64,000 nucleotides of DNA from Dorea_A amylophila (lineage in GTDB: Bacteria > Bacillota > Clostridia > Lachnospirales > Lachnospiraceae), in the NCBI RefSeq assembly GCF_025567265.1, contig NZ_JAOQJW010000003.1:62001-126000 (forward strand), written 5' to 3'. Position numbers and translations under genes: made by a program. The notes beneath the pieces are model-generated. The model searched no databases. It saw only the letters and a list, made by a program, of their open reading frames with translations, and was not told the origin of the DNA. Below are positions 1 through 8,964 of this stretch, in pieces. Position 1 is the first letter of the stretch; each line of letters opens with the position of its first letter.

Positions 1-67
1 CACTGATAATTCCTTCTTCTTTCAATGTATGAAGTGTTTTCGCCGTTAACTCTCGTATATCTGCCAT
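1..67 (-). CDS. Start of an unidentified gene, cut by the window edge
   Basis: An ATG at 67-65 is preceded by an excellent ribosome site, AGGAGG, at about 73-78 (reverse strand). Only 22 codons are visible, reading MADIRELTAKTLHTLKEEG and onward, with no stop before the edge. It follows the GT2 gene at 84-1751 in the same direction with a very short gap, so it is probably the next cistron of the polysaccharide operon. The visible residues are helical and charged, with no signal peptide. The family is not recognisable from this length. Confidence 0.6.
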   Translation of the reverse strand, partial: MADIRELTAKTLHTLKEEGIIS

Positions 68-83
68 CGTTTCCTCCTAATAA

Positions 84-1751
84 TTATAAAATACCCAGTT
101 CTGCCAGATTTTGATTGTAAAAATTATCTTTTTTACTGATTCTGCTTTCCCATTTTGAAATAAACTTCTGAATCTCTGTATCATCAACCTCAATTGTCAA
201 TGCTTTGGAATAAGAAAATTCTGCAAAACATGTCCATACAGTCCAAAGTCCCTGTTTTTCTCCATTCAGACAATAATCAATTATTTCGTATCCCGGAACA
301 TCTTCTTTCAATCCTCCAAGATTTCTCCACGCATTCTTCGATATCATGCAGCAATCTTTCCATGCTGCCGTAGTATTACGGACATGCCGTAACATTGCTT
401 CATATCCCTGTTCTGCGCCGTTAATCCCCTGGCACAAGAATTTCACTTTCGCATTATCTCTGACATCCAAAGCAATACCTGCGTATGCAATCAGATTATT
501 TTCAAAATATACTTTCGGGGATACGGCACATACATCTTGCCTCTGTGCAAACATCAGCATTTCTTCTACCCAGTCCGGATTCATTGGCAGACAATGAACA
601 TTTATCATAACTGCGTATTCTTCTTTCATACTGTCTATCTGCTTATTTACATTATCAGCAAATGTACCGTTCTCTTTATTTGCATATACGACACGAATAT
701 TTTTATATGTGGTTTTTTCCAAAATCTTTTCTTTTGCCCTGTCATATTCTGTGTTCTTTTCTGCTCCATGCAAAATAAGCAGCACACCTGCATTGTCCGG
801 AATTTCGTAATGTACACGGTAAATAGTCCGATACGGAAGATTACTTTCAACTTTCCCCGGCTCTTTCGTTCTTTCTAACTGTTCGCTGACTGCATGTATT
901 GCCGCATCAACCGCGTAACTTTTTGAATCCAGATTCATCGAAACTGACTGTGGATGAACTCTCCAGTAATACAGAACCTTTGGAATGTGTACAATCTTTT
1001 CTGCCTTTTCCGTCAGTCTTAAAACCATATCATGATCCTGGCTGCCGTCAAATTCCGGTCTGTATGCCTGTCCAATCTGATCTAAAAGTGATTTTTTGAA
1101 TACTGTAAAATGACAAATATAATTATGGGCTCTTAATTCATCTTTTCCAAATCCAGGTTTGAAGTTAAAGTCTGATGCATCCTCGATTTTTCCAGAGAAC
1201 TTTACTTCATCCGAATATAAGAAATCTGCTTTTTCCTCTTCAATTACTTTCATCATTTCATATAATGCTGACTCATGCAAGATATCATCATGATCCAAAA
1301 GACCTATGTAGTCTCCTGTTGCAAATTTCAGACATTCATTGGTATTTTCCGATATTCCTTTGTTTTCTTCTAATACCTCATAGCAGATTCTTGAGTCTTT
1401 TGAAGCATATTCTCTGCATATTTCACCTACGTATTCATGCTCCTTATCACTTCCATCTGCCAGACATAACTGCCATTTTGGATAAGTCTGCTTTTGCAGC
1501 GATTCCAATAATTCTCTCAGATAATTCTCTGGTGTATTATACAGTGGTGTAATAATACTAAATGATACCGGTGCCAGAAATTTCCTGTTTTTTTGATTTT
1601 CCCGCTCACCATCCGAAATCAGATGAAGTGAACGCACCCGGTTCCTGAATTTCTCTTCTTCTCTTTTTTTTCTGTAATGATCTCTTATTGCTCTAAGGAC
1701 TGCAAATGGTCCCTGTTTTATCAACATCTTTATTACTTTCTTAATTTTCAC
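84..1751 (-). CDS. Family 2 glycosyltransferase with a degenerate second GT domain
   Basis: A 555-residue protein with a GTG start and a GGAG ribosome site. After a basic N-terminus (1-60), a GT-A domain starts with SIITPLYNTPENYLREL (about 65-81) and has the metal-binding LDHDD at 152-156, typical of family 2 sugar transferases such as rhamnosyl- or galactofuranosyltransferases. A second region from about residue 320 (VLLILHGAEKNTEYDRAKE) again looks like a GT-A fold but lacks an obvious DxD, so it may be structural. No membrane segments are seen, so it should act on lipid-linked intermediates at the inner leaflet. It sits just downstream of the ABC exporter genes. The sugar it transfers cannot be inferred. 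Confidence 0.85.
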   Translation of the reverse strand: MKIKKVIKMLIKQGPFAVLRAIRDHYRKKREEEKFRNRVRSLHLISDGERENQKNRKFLAPVSFSIITPLYNTPENYLRELLESLQKQTYPKWQLCLADGSDKEHEYVGEICREYASKDSRICYEVLEENKGISENTNECLKFATGDYIGLLDHDDILHESALYEMMKVIEEEKADFLYSDEVKFSGKIEDASDFNFKPGFGKDELRAHNYICHFTVFKKSLLDQIGQAYRPEFDGSQDHDMVLRLTEKAEKIVHIPKVLYYWRVHPQSVSMNLDSKSYAVDAAIHAVSEQLERTKEPGKVESNLPYRTIYRVHYEIPDNAGVLLILHGAEKNTEYDRAKEKILEKTTYKNIRVVYANKENGTFADNVNKQIDSMKEEYAVMINVHCLPMNPDWVEEMLMFAQRQDVCAVSPKVYFENNLIAYAGIALDVRDNAKVKFLCQGINGAEQGYEAMLRHVRNTTAAWKDCCMISKNAWRNLGGLKEDVPGYEIIDYCLNGEKQGLWTVWTCFAEFSYSKALTIEVDDTEIQKFISKWESRISKKDNFYNQNLAELGIL

Positions 1752-1763
1752 TTTTGTACTCCA

Positions 1764-2366
1764 CTATTTGAATAATTTATATAAGAATTTCATAAAAGCT
1801 ATTACGTAAATGATAAATAACAATAATACACAAAATGTCTCTACATCAAACCGGTTCGTAACCGCTTTCATGATCAATGTTCCGTCTGTCTCTTCATCAT
1901 TGATCCAGAACTTTGTTCCTTGTTCTGTTTTTCTTTCAAAACAAAACAATACTGCATTGTCCGGAATTTCTCCTTCTGTGCCGATAGAAAAAATATATTC
2001 TTTATCTTTACAGTTTTTCACAGTATCAAATTTAAAATTATAGAATTTTCCACTTTCCAGATCCGTCGCTTTCGTTTCGCCATTCGCAACTACTTTCTGC
2101 GTTTCTGCATCTGTAAGACTATATTTGATAACCGTATCTGATGGTGTACCTGTAATCCTGCATTTTACCCTAACACCATCCAATGTATCTTCATTACTTT
2201 TGAACCGTTCCTGTACAGTTTCATTCAGGAATGATCCTGTTGTTATATATTCGCTGGTATCCACTGCTCTGTCATATATATAATTATTCTTCCCTATATG
2301 TGCATATAAGAACAAACCTGCAACAATAATAATCCCTGCAATTATTACCTGAATCTTTTTTTTCAT
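1764..2366 (-). CDS. Unrecognised surface protein with a membrane helix at each end
   Basis: A 200-residue protein with a good ribosome site (GAGGTAATAGC then ATG). A hydrophobic helix spans about 5-23 and a second one about 177-197, ending with a short basic tail. The 150 residues between are hydrophilic, beta-rich in appearance, and predicted to be outside the cell. No catalytic motif or known family is recognisable. It lies between the ABC-transporter ATPase gene and a glycosyltransferase gene on the same strand, 12-16 bases from each, so it is clearly part of the polymer operon. It could be an accessory export or anchoring factor, which is inference only. Confidence 0.65.
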   Translation of the reverse strand: MKKKIQVIIAGIIIVAGLFLYAHIGKNNYIYDRAVDTSEYITTGSFLNETVQERFKSNEDTLDGVRVKCRITGTPSDTVIKYSLTDAETQKVVANGETKATDLESGKFYNFKFDTVKNCKDKEYIFSIGTEGEIPDNAVLFCFERKTEQGTKFWINDEETDGTLIMKAVTNRFDVETFCVLLLFIIYVIAFMKFLYKLFK

Positions 2367-2382
2367 GCTATTACCTCATCTA

Positions 2383-3117
2383 TTATGACTGACTATATTC
2401 TTTACAAATTTCATCTGCATCGCCAAACCTTTTCACATGCCCGTGTTCAAGCCATACAATTTTCTCACACAAACTTTCAACCTGTGCAATACTATGCGAT
2501 ACAAATAAAATAGTTGTCCCATGTTCCATCATTTTTCTGATGCGCTCTTCACACTTCTGTTGGAATCGGAAATCACCAACCGAAAGCACTTCATCAACGA
2601 TCAATATGTCCGGTGTCCCGATCGTCGCAATTGCAAACGCAAGCCTTGACACCATACCTGAAGAAAAGTTTTTGACCGGAACATCCATAAAATTCTGGAG
2701 TTCTGAGAATTCCACAATATTATCGTAATGCTTTTCCATCTCTTCTCTTCCGTATCCCAACAATGCACCATTCAAAAATACATTTTCTCTTGCAGTAAGA
2801 TCCATATCAAATCCGGCACCAAGCTCGATCAGCGGAGCAACTGTCCCGCAAACTTCAACTTTACCCGTCGTTGGTTTTAAAACTCCTGCAATTGTTTTCA
2901 ACATTGTACTTTTTCCACTACCATTAAGTCCGATCAGTCCAAGTGATTCACCTTTATATACTTCAAATGATACATTCTTCAATGCCCAGAACTCATCAAA
3001 CTTCACCTGTTTTTTTAATCTTTTGATCACATACTCTTTAAAGCTGTCGAATTTTTCAGATGAAAGATTGAACTTCATCGAAACATCTTCTACTTTTATG
3101 ATCGCCTGTTTTTCCAT
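2383..3117 (-). CDS. Polysaccharide/teichoic-acid ABC exporter, ATP-binding subunit (TagH/Wzt-like)
   Basis: A 244-residue ATPase with Walker A GLNGSGKST (63-71), an ABC signature in NFSSGMVSR (about 148-156) and Walker B ILIVDEVL (about 170), followed by an H-loop (FVSHS). It belongs to the TagH/Wzt/RfbE group that energises export of lipid-linked polymers. It ends soon after the nucleotide-binding fold, so it lacks the C-terminal carbohydrate-binding domain of long Wzt proteins. Chain-length control by cap recognition is therefore not expected. It is paired with the permease gene at 3132-3908. Confidence 0.93.
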   Translation of the reverse strand: MEKQAIIKVEDVSMKFNLSSEKFDSFKEYVIKRLKKQVKFDEFWALKNVSFEVYKGESLGLIGLNGSGKSTMLKTIAGVLKPTTGKVEVCGTVAPLIELGAGFDMDLTARENVFLNGALLGYGREEMEKHYDNIVEFSELQNFMDVPVKNFSSGMVSRLAFAIATIGTPDILIVDEVLSVGDFRFQQKCEERIRKMMEHGTTILFVSHSIAQVESLCEKIVWLEHGHVKRFGDADEICKEYSQS

Positions 3118-3131
3118 ATTTTCACCGCTCC

Positions 3132-3908
3132 CTATATGTTCAAAATAAATTCATCCTGTGCTTTGTAGAATACTCTGAGTCCGATTACAAGTGCAAGTCC
3201 TGCTTCTATCACCGCAATAATAATTGATTTTGCATCAAAGATTGTATAATCCAACATCACATCTCTGAACATCAGCAGGATATTGGTAATTGGATTCAAA
3301 TTTACGATTGGTTTCAGCCATGCCGGCAAAATTGACATTGGATAAATAATCGGTGTCAGATACATCAGTGCTGTAATGAATACAGAGTATAAATGCATGA
3401 TATCTCTGAACTTTACAGCAATTGCCGAAAGAATCAGTCCAATTCCCATAGAGAATATTACTAACAATACCAATGGAATCGGAACAAGGATTACTGTCCA
3501 GTGCAATTCCGCTCTTGTCGCAACCATAACCAGAATCAGCGCTGTAAAAGAGGCCATCAGGTTAATAAAGCTTGAAAAGATTCTCGAAATAACAAATAAG
3601 TATTTTGGTACATAAATCTTTCTGATCAGAGATGCATTTCCAAGAATTGCTCCCATCGCATTTGTCGTTGATTCAGAGAAAAAGTTAAAGATTACCTGTC
3701 CACTCAAAATAAACAACGGGAAATTCTCCACATCAAATTTAAACAGATTTGAGAAAACAACAGATAATACGATCATCATCAATAATGGATTCAGGAGTGT
3801 CCATAACACTCCCAAAACAGATCTACGATATTTAATTTTTATATCTCTAGCAACCAGCTCTTCCAATAGTGGCTGGAATTTCTTAAAATTCTGGATATAT
3901 TGTTTCAT
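3132..3908 (-). CDS. Polysaccharide/teichoic-acid ABC exporter, permease subunit (TagG/Wzm-like)
   Basis: A 258-residue ABC-2 type membrane protein with about six helices. The N-terminal cytoplasmic stretch KYRRSVLGVLWTLLNPLL (about 26-43) is the family hallmark. It should form the channel that moves an undecaprenyl-linked glycan or teichoic acid out of the cell with the ATPase encoded 14 bases downstream. The same operon also encodes a Wzx-type flippase, so two export routes are present. Confidence 0.93.
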   Translation of the reverse strand: MKQYIQNFKKFQPLLEELVARDIKIKYRRSVLGVLWTLLNPLLMMIVLSVVFSNLFKFDVENFPLFILSGQVIFNFFSESTTNAMGAILGNASLIRKIYVPKYLFVISRIFSSFINLMASFTALILVMVATRAELHWTVILVPIPLVLLVIFSMGIGLILSAIAVKFRDIMHLYSVFITALMYLTPIIYPMSILPAWLKPIVNLNPITNILLMFRDVMLDYTIFDAKSIIIAVIEAGLALVIGLRVFYKAQDEFILNI

Positions 3909-3937
3909 ATTCAGCTCCTCTTATTTTTATAAAATCA

Positions 3938-5856
3938 CTACAAACATTTTCTTACCAGTAAGACTTCCCACATTTGCTGGAATATGATGAAATTACTTGC
4001 AAGCATAATCATCATCTGATATTTTTCCAGTTCTATTGTATTTTTTATTTTATCAGTCTGGAAGCAAAGATAAAATATAAATATAAACGGATAATAATAC
4101 CTTGCCTGTGTTCCTAGTATTTCTTCAATACCCGCCTCCGTAAATGATATATACAATGCCGTCCATACCAGACCTATTACCAGAATCATCTCTATTGCAA
4201 ATATACACTTCGTCTTAATGTCCAGTACTCTTTCTTTACTTTTTCCATCTCCATAAGTGTCTGTCAGTGTTGTTCCTACCACCAGTGCTGCACAACATGT
4301 CGACAGACTGCCTCCGCCTAAATAGCCAAAACTTGTAAAAGCTGAACCTCCCATGATGTATTCCTGGAAAGTTTTCAATACATTCTTCAACCACACAATT
4401 GCATATGCAATTGGCTGCCCCAGAATATATTTCATCTGTTGTCCACTATCCGTTTTGCTTCCCCTGGAATCTGACATATCATTGGATGGATTCAGTGCCG
4501 GCAATACAAATGAAGCCATCAACGCTAAAAATGCTATTATAATACCACCTTTAAAGATATATTCATCCCTCTTTGAATAGAACTTGTCTTTTCCAAGGAA
4601 CAGACCGCTCAGTATCAATGGTGCATACACTGCTTTCGGAAGACATCCCAGAACAAAGCATGCTATCATTAATATTCTCCACTTATACTCAAACTTTTCC
4701 GTCTTATTCACATGTTCTCTGATCAGTATACTGCTGCCCAATACCAGGAATGCAACCACCCATATATCATATGTATATACCGTTCCCTGGAAGATCAGTT
4801 CCGGCATCATACCGATTACCATCAGCAAACGTTTTCCTATTGGAAGAATCGCTATCGCAAAGCTCATAACCACTGCATAAAGCAATAAATTTCCAAGCTT
4901 TCCTAATAACCATTGGAAATAAAATGGCAAATGCAAAATTTGACCGATTTTTAGCAGAAATGCCTGATTCAGGTATCCTCACTACTAAGTTTGAATTCAT
5001 ACTTATCAGTCATCACTCCCGTATATCTTGTCTTATCATTCATGACTCTAAAGAAATCCATTCGCTCTTCGATCGACTCGTTTGCACTAATGGTCGTCGT
5101 ATTGATTTCCCATGGATATCCGTAATAATAATCTTCAACCTGAGTAGACGGTTCTTCATATTTCGTACACCCGATCCAATGTGCGTTCAAATAATGTATC
5201 TGTTCATCAAATCCTGTTACATATATCGGCTCCAGCAACATCAGACAGATGCCTGCCACAAAACTGCATACAAAGAATGTAATTGCCGGATGTCTTTTAT
5301 TTTCCTTTCTAAAAGAAAGTATAAACAGAAAAGCAAACACACATGCAGCCGTAAACACGCCTAAAATCGGGTTCAGTTTCAATGTGTTATCTACTTCGAA
5401 ATGATTAATCACAACTTCATTTTCCGATTTTTCAAACTTTATTTCAATCTCTGCTACTTTTCCGCCTACATTCACAACAGAACGTGGCATATCTTTCATA
5501 TATTCATCTTCTATATGCATATCTTTATAAGCACCATATATATTCTGTTTGCGTATTCTTAGATGTGCTTTTGAAAAGTATTCCGAAGTATATTCATACG
5601 ATAATTTATTTACGTATTCTTTGTGGAGTTTTATTAACATCTCTCCACCTTTTTTCCCGATATAATACTTCCCGTTACGTCTTTTTATATCTCCCTTAAT
5701 CAATACATTCTCATTGCCGATTTCTGTCTTACCTTTATTATCGCCTGCTTTTGTATAATGTATTCCCGCATATGCTCCCATTACGATAAATCCGGCTATC
5801 ACCGCTATACACGCGATAATCAACAACTTACCTTTTTTCTTCCAATACTCTTTCAT
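3938..5856 (-). pseudogene. DUF2142 membrane protein (putative GT-C type glycosyltransferase), split by a frameshift
   Basis: Two open frames carry one protein. The N-terminal part (4969-5856, 295 codons) has a TM helix near its start, an extracytoplasmic domain, more TM segments and FDEQIHYLNAHWIG, typical of DUF2142 proteins. It stops after KYEFKLSSEDT. The C-terminal part reads GYLNQAFLLKIGQILHLP and continues to 3938 in the neighbouring frame, exactly where the family sequence should resume. The switch lies at about 4976-4990; adding one base there would restore a protein of roughly 640 residues. DUF2142 proteins are polytopic and often sit beside polyprenyl-phosphate GT2 and DUF2304 genes, as here. 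The gene is either inactivated, translationally frameshifted, or affected by a sequence error. Confidence 0.82.
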
Positions 5857-5874
5857 TTACATTTCCCCAAACGA

Positions 5875-6228
5875 TTATCTATTTTTTAATTCATCATTGA
5901 CCTTCTTCTCATACAATGCCAGTTCCTGTGTCAACTGTTTCATTCTGATCGATACTCTTGAAATTGCAACTGTAAGTACAAATATAATCACCAGAGAAAA
6001 ACAGAATCCCAAAAAGAACAGCATATTAATCGGACTCGCCACACCAATCAATTCTGCCAATTCCGTAGTTAATATAGGAAAACAATCCAGTACCAGTGTT
6101 CCCACGCCAACTATCAGCCATGCCAGCGCATAACGCAATTCCAATCGTTTCTTGCGAATCATATTCACAATGACGCATAACGCAATAATCAAAATAATTG
6201 CTACTATAATCTGTAATCTGATATTCAT
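5875..6228 (-). CDS. DUF2304 small membrane protein
   Basis: About 117 residues starting at the ATG at 6228, chosen because AGGAG (6236-6240) lies at the right distance; an in-frame codon at 6261 has no such site. Three hydrophobic helices (about 5-22, 34-52 and 66-90) are followed by a charged C-terminal helix. This is the DUF2304 pattern, usually encoded next to a dolichyl-phosphate-mannose-synthase-like GT2, as here (6239-6931). It probably helps anchor or recruit that enzyme or its lipid product, an inference from gene association. Confidence 0.82.
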   Translation of the reverse strand: MNIRLQIIVAIILIIALCVIVNMIRKKRLELRYALAWLIVGVGTLVLDCFPILTTELAELIGVASPINMLFFLGFCFSLVIIFVLTVAISRVSIRMKQLTQELALYEKKVNDELKNR

Positions 6229-6238
6229 TTTTCTTCTC

Positions 6239-6931
6239 CTAATACTTTCTAATTCTTTCAATCAAAATCGCCAAAGGAACTTTTATCATATAGTAGACCG
6301 ACTTTTTCAGAGAAATCGAAGAAACTCCTCCTTCTCTCGCCTTCATGACTACCGGGATCTCTTCCACCTTCATATTTCTTCTCAGAATCGCAACTACACT
6401 TTCCGGTTCAGGGTAATCCCTCGGATAATCATAAGCAAACAGTCCCATTGCATTTCTTCCGATCATACGCAACCCGGATGTCGGATCTGTTATCGTCTTT
6501 CCGGTCATCAATTTAATCAGACCGGTGAAAAATTTGATTCCCATTCTTCTGGTATAAGAAGACTGAAATCCTTTCTTTTCAATAAATCTTGATCCGATCA
6601 CCATATCCAGATTATGATTGACCAGATATGTAGCCATCGTATCAAGGAATTCCGGATCATGCTGACCATCGCCATCTACCTGAACCGCCACATCATATCC
6701 ATGCTCATACGCATATCTGTATCCTGTCTGCACAGCTCCTCCGATTCCCAGATTAATCGGAAGATTCACAATATTGAACCCATTATCTTCACAGATTTTT
6801 CTGGTATTGTCAATCGAGCAGTCATTTATTATTACATAGTCAAACCCTTTCGCATCCTTCTTAATCGAAGCCACCGTCTTTTCTATATTGGCCGACTCAT
6901 TGTATGCGGGTATAATAATCAACTTCTTCAC
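6239..6931 (-). CDS. Polyprenyl-phosphate sugar synthase (GT2, DPM-like)
   Basis: A 230-residue family 2 glycosyltransferase starting with LIIIPAYNESANIEKTV and containing QVDGDGQHDPEFL (the DxD centre). This is the signature of dolichyl/undecaprenyl-phosphate mannose or glucose synthases. There are no C-terminal TM helices; membrane attachment may come from DUF2304, encoded next. The GTG at 6931 is the likely start because AGGAGA lies 7-8 bases upstream; the longer reading to 6946 places that ribosome site inside the gene. It would make the lipid-P-sugar used on the outside by a GT-C enzyme, plausibly the neighbouring DUF2142 protein. Confidence 0.88.
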   Translation of the reverse strand: MKKLIIIPAYNESANIEKTVASIKKDAKGFDYVIINDCSIDNTRKICEDNGFNIVNLPINLGIGGAVQTGYRYAYEHGYDVAVQVDGDGQHDPEFLDTMATYLVNHNLDMVIGSRFIEKKGFQSSYTRRMGIKFFTGLIKLMTGKTITDPTSGLRMIGRNAMGLFAYDYPRDYPEPESVVAILRRNMKVEEIPVVMKAREGGVSSISLKKSVYYMIKVPLAILIERIRKY

Positions 6932-6932
6932 T

Positions 6933-8087
6933 TTATTTCTCCTCACAAATACGTTCTACCTGTTTTGCGACAATTTTCCAGGTAAAATGATTTTTTATCA
7001 TCTCATACGTTAATTCTATGCCTTTTTCTCTCCTGTCAGGATCTGCAATCACATCCCTCAACGCCTTATAAAGGACGTCTTCTTGATTGTTAGGTATAAT
7101 ACATCCATAGTCTTCATTGATCAACAACTCTTTCGCACCACCCCTGGCAGTTGTGACAATGTAACATCCACACGCCGAAGCTTCCAGTATAGATGTTGAA
7201 AAGCCTTCCGAGAAAGATGGAAGGCAGAATATATCACTTTCCTTCAGCAGAGCTACAATATGTTCAAAATCAAGTCTTCCCACCGGAATAATATAATCCG
7301 TCTTTCTTTCCTCGATTTCCTGCTGCATATCTCCGTCTCCCGCGATAAAAAGGCACACTTTTATTCCATCTTCATTTAATCTGTCCATTACATTGAGAAG
7401 ACTAGGTAACCCTTTTTCTTTCAGCAGTCTTCCCGTAAAGGTTATAACTACAGTATCTTCCGGAATATTATACTCTTTTTTATAAGAAGTTGTTACCTTG
7501 TCCTTTATCTCTTCTACCTCTTCCAAATCAATAGAATTGTATAATACCCCCTTGGCTTTGATATGAAAATGTCCCAGCCATCGGTTGCAAGCTTTCGACA
7601 CCCCATAATACTCCTTGCAGAACAAATAGTCAATCTTAGTAAATGCATGTTCAAATATTTCACCGACCGTATCCCAGAATCTATTATGCACCGACAAATG
7701 GCTTGTCCCATGATCCAAAGTAATACATTTCGCCTTTTTCTGTCTGGCAAAAAGCATTCCATATAATGAATGTAGATAAAACCTCGTATTCACAATTACC
7801 ATGTCTATTTTCTTACTTTTCAATTTTCTGTGAATCCGCCAGAATTCCTTATTGAATTTGATTACCGGATATCGTCCTTCCAGCAGATTATAACACGGTA
7901 TTCTATATACCGGTATTCCATTTACCAACTCGTGATTTTTCAGATGATATACATTAGATGTTACAATGATTACCTTATTCCCATCCTGTATCAACTGCTT
8001 GGCAAGATTGTATGTATATCTTTCCACACCTCCCAAATGCGGAAAATATTGTGCTGCAAATATGCAATATGTCTTACTTTTCTGCAT
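6933..8087 (-). CDS. Family 4 glycosyltransferase
   Basis: A 384-residue GT-B enzyme. The N-terminal acceptor domain has FPHLGGVERYTYNLAKQL near residue 13. The C-terminal donor domain has TFTGRLLKEKGL and SEGFSTSILEASACG, the E-x7-E-type motif of GT4 retaining transferases. The ATG at 8087 is preferred because AGGAG lies 7 bases upstream; it overlaps the end of licD by 14 bases, which suggests translational coupling. The donor sugar is not predictable. It acts at the cytoplasmic face in building the polymer repeat. Confidence 0.88.
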   Translation of the reverse strand: MQKSKTYCIFAAQYFPHLGGVERYTYNLAKQLIQDGNKVIIVTSNVYHLKNHELVNGIPVYRIPCYNLLEGRYPVIKFNKEFWRIHRKLKSKKIDMVIVNTRFYLHSLYGMLFARQKKAKCITLDHGTSHLSVHNRFWDTVGEIFEHAFTKIDYLFCKEYYGVSKACNRWLGHFHIKAKGVLYNSIDLEEVEEIKDKVTTSYKKEYNIPEDTVVITFTGRLLKEKGLPSLLNVMDRLNEDGIKVCLFIAGDGDMQQEIEERKTDYIIPVGRLDFEHIVALLKESDIFCLPSFSEGFSTSILEASACGCYIVTTARGGAKELLINEDYGCIIPNNQEDVLYKALRDVIADPDRREKGIELTYEMIKNHFTWKIVAKQVERICEEK

Positions 8088-8964
8088 ATATCGGCTCCTC
8101 TCCTTCAAACTGAATGATTAATGGCATATGATTGACCCGTTCATTTTCCGGCGGAATCTTCATATAATCACCATATACTTTTTTCAAGAATTTATCATTA
8201 TTATTCGGAATATTTATCTCTGTATTTTCAAACGGAACTTTCTTCAACGGAAAGATATCCTTCGCAACAATCTTATCTTTCAAACTTCCCACATATTCAT
8301 AAGATGTTACATATCTTCCTTTCTCATCACTTTTATTATACTTTGTAGCATTGTCTACATATTTCTTATAAATCCAAGAAGGTTTTATCCTCAAAAGTTT
8401 CAATGCAACATAAGCCAACCGACATCCCAGACTCATAATCTCTCCTTTTATTCCGTCGTAGTCAATAATAGGATTCGGATTGCCGGATAGAAACAACAAC
8501 TTTCCAAGTATATTTGCTTTTCTGCTCTGTGCGACCTGCTTTTTTCTGTCCCGCGGCACATAGTCAAACGGAAAGATATCCATGAAAATACACTGTTCAC
8601 ATTTTAAATCCTGTGTTACTTCTGACACAAATTTCGTATTTTTCCTTTGGATATGTGTTACGGTACAGCTATATCGTCCATCTATCTGCGGTGTCAGCAG
8701 ATTATATTTATCAGACATCTCCTTTGAGAAAATTTCCATGAATTTATCATAATCCACTCTTAGCATTCCGACATCTATATCATCATCCCACGGAATAAAT
8801 CCGGCATGTCTGACTGCACCGATGGCTGTGCCATATACCGCAAAATATGGTAGTTCGTATTTCTCACATACTTGCGCAAAGTCATGTAGCATTTCCACCT
8901 GAACACCATGCAACTTTTTCAGAACTGTTTCATCGTATTGTTTTGACCTACTGTATTTTTTCAC
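8074..8964 (-). CDS. licD: LicD-family phosphocholine transferase
   Basis: A 296-residue protein starting at a GTG with a GAGAGG ribosome site. The family core is clear: YFAVYGTAIGAVRHAGFIPW followed by DDDIDVG (about 40-66), the nucleotidyltransferase-like active site of LicD. LicD enzymes move phosphocholine from CDP-choline to sugars of teichoic acid (pneumococcus) or LPS (Haemophilus). Cells with this locus also encode CDP-choline synthesis (11507-14020), which supports phosphocholine over other phospho-groups. Its start overlaps the flippase gene by 17 bases, echoing the pneumococcal tacF-licD arrangement. Its acceptor sugar is unknown. Confidence 0.9.
   Translation of the reverse strand: MKKYSRSKQYDETVLKKLHGVQVEMLHDFAQVCEKYELPYFAVYGTAIGAVRHAGFIPWDDDIDVGMLRVDYDKFMEIFSKEMSDKYNLLTPQIDGRYSCTVTHIQRKNTKFVSEVTQDLKCEQCIFMDIFPFDYVPRDRKKQVAQSRKANILGKLLFLSGNPNPIIDYDGIKGEIMSLGCRLAYVALKLLRIKPSWIYKKYVDNATKYNKSDEKGRYVTSYEYVGSLKDKIVAKDIFPLKKVPFENTEINIPNNNDKFLKKVYGDYMKIPPENERVNHMPLIIQFEGEEPIYAEK

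Noticed and set aside
1810..2141. Plus-strand open frames across the 1.8-2.1 kb gene
   Set aside because: They lack ribosome sites and known domains and lie opposite a gene that fits the operon with correct spacing.
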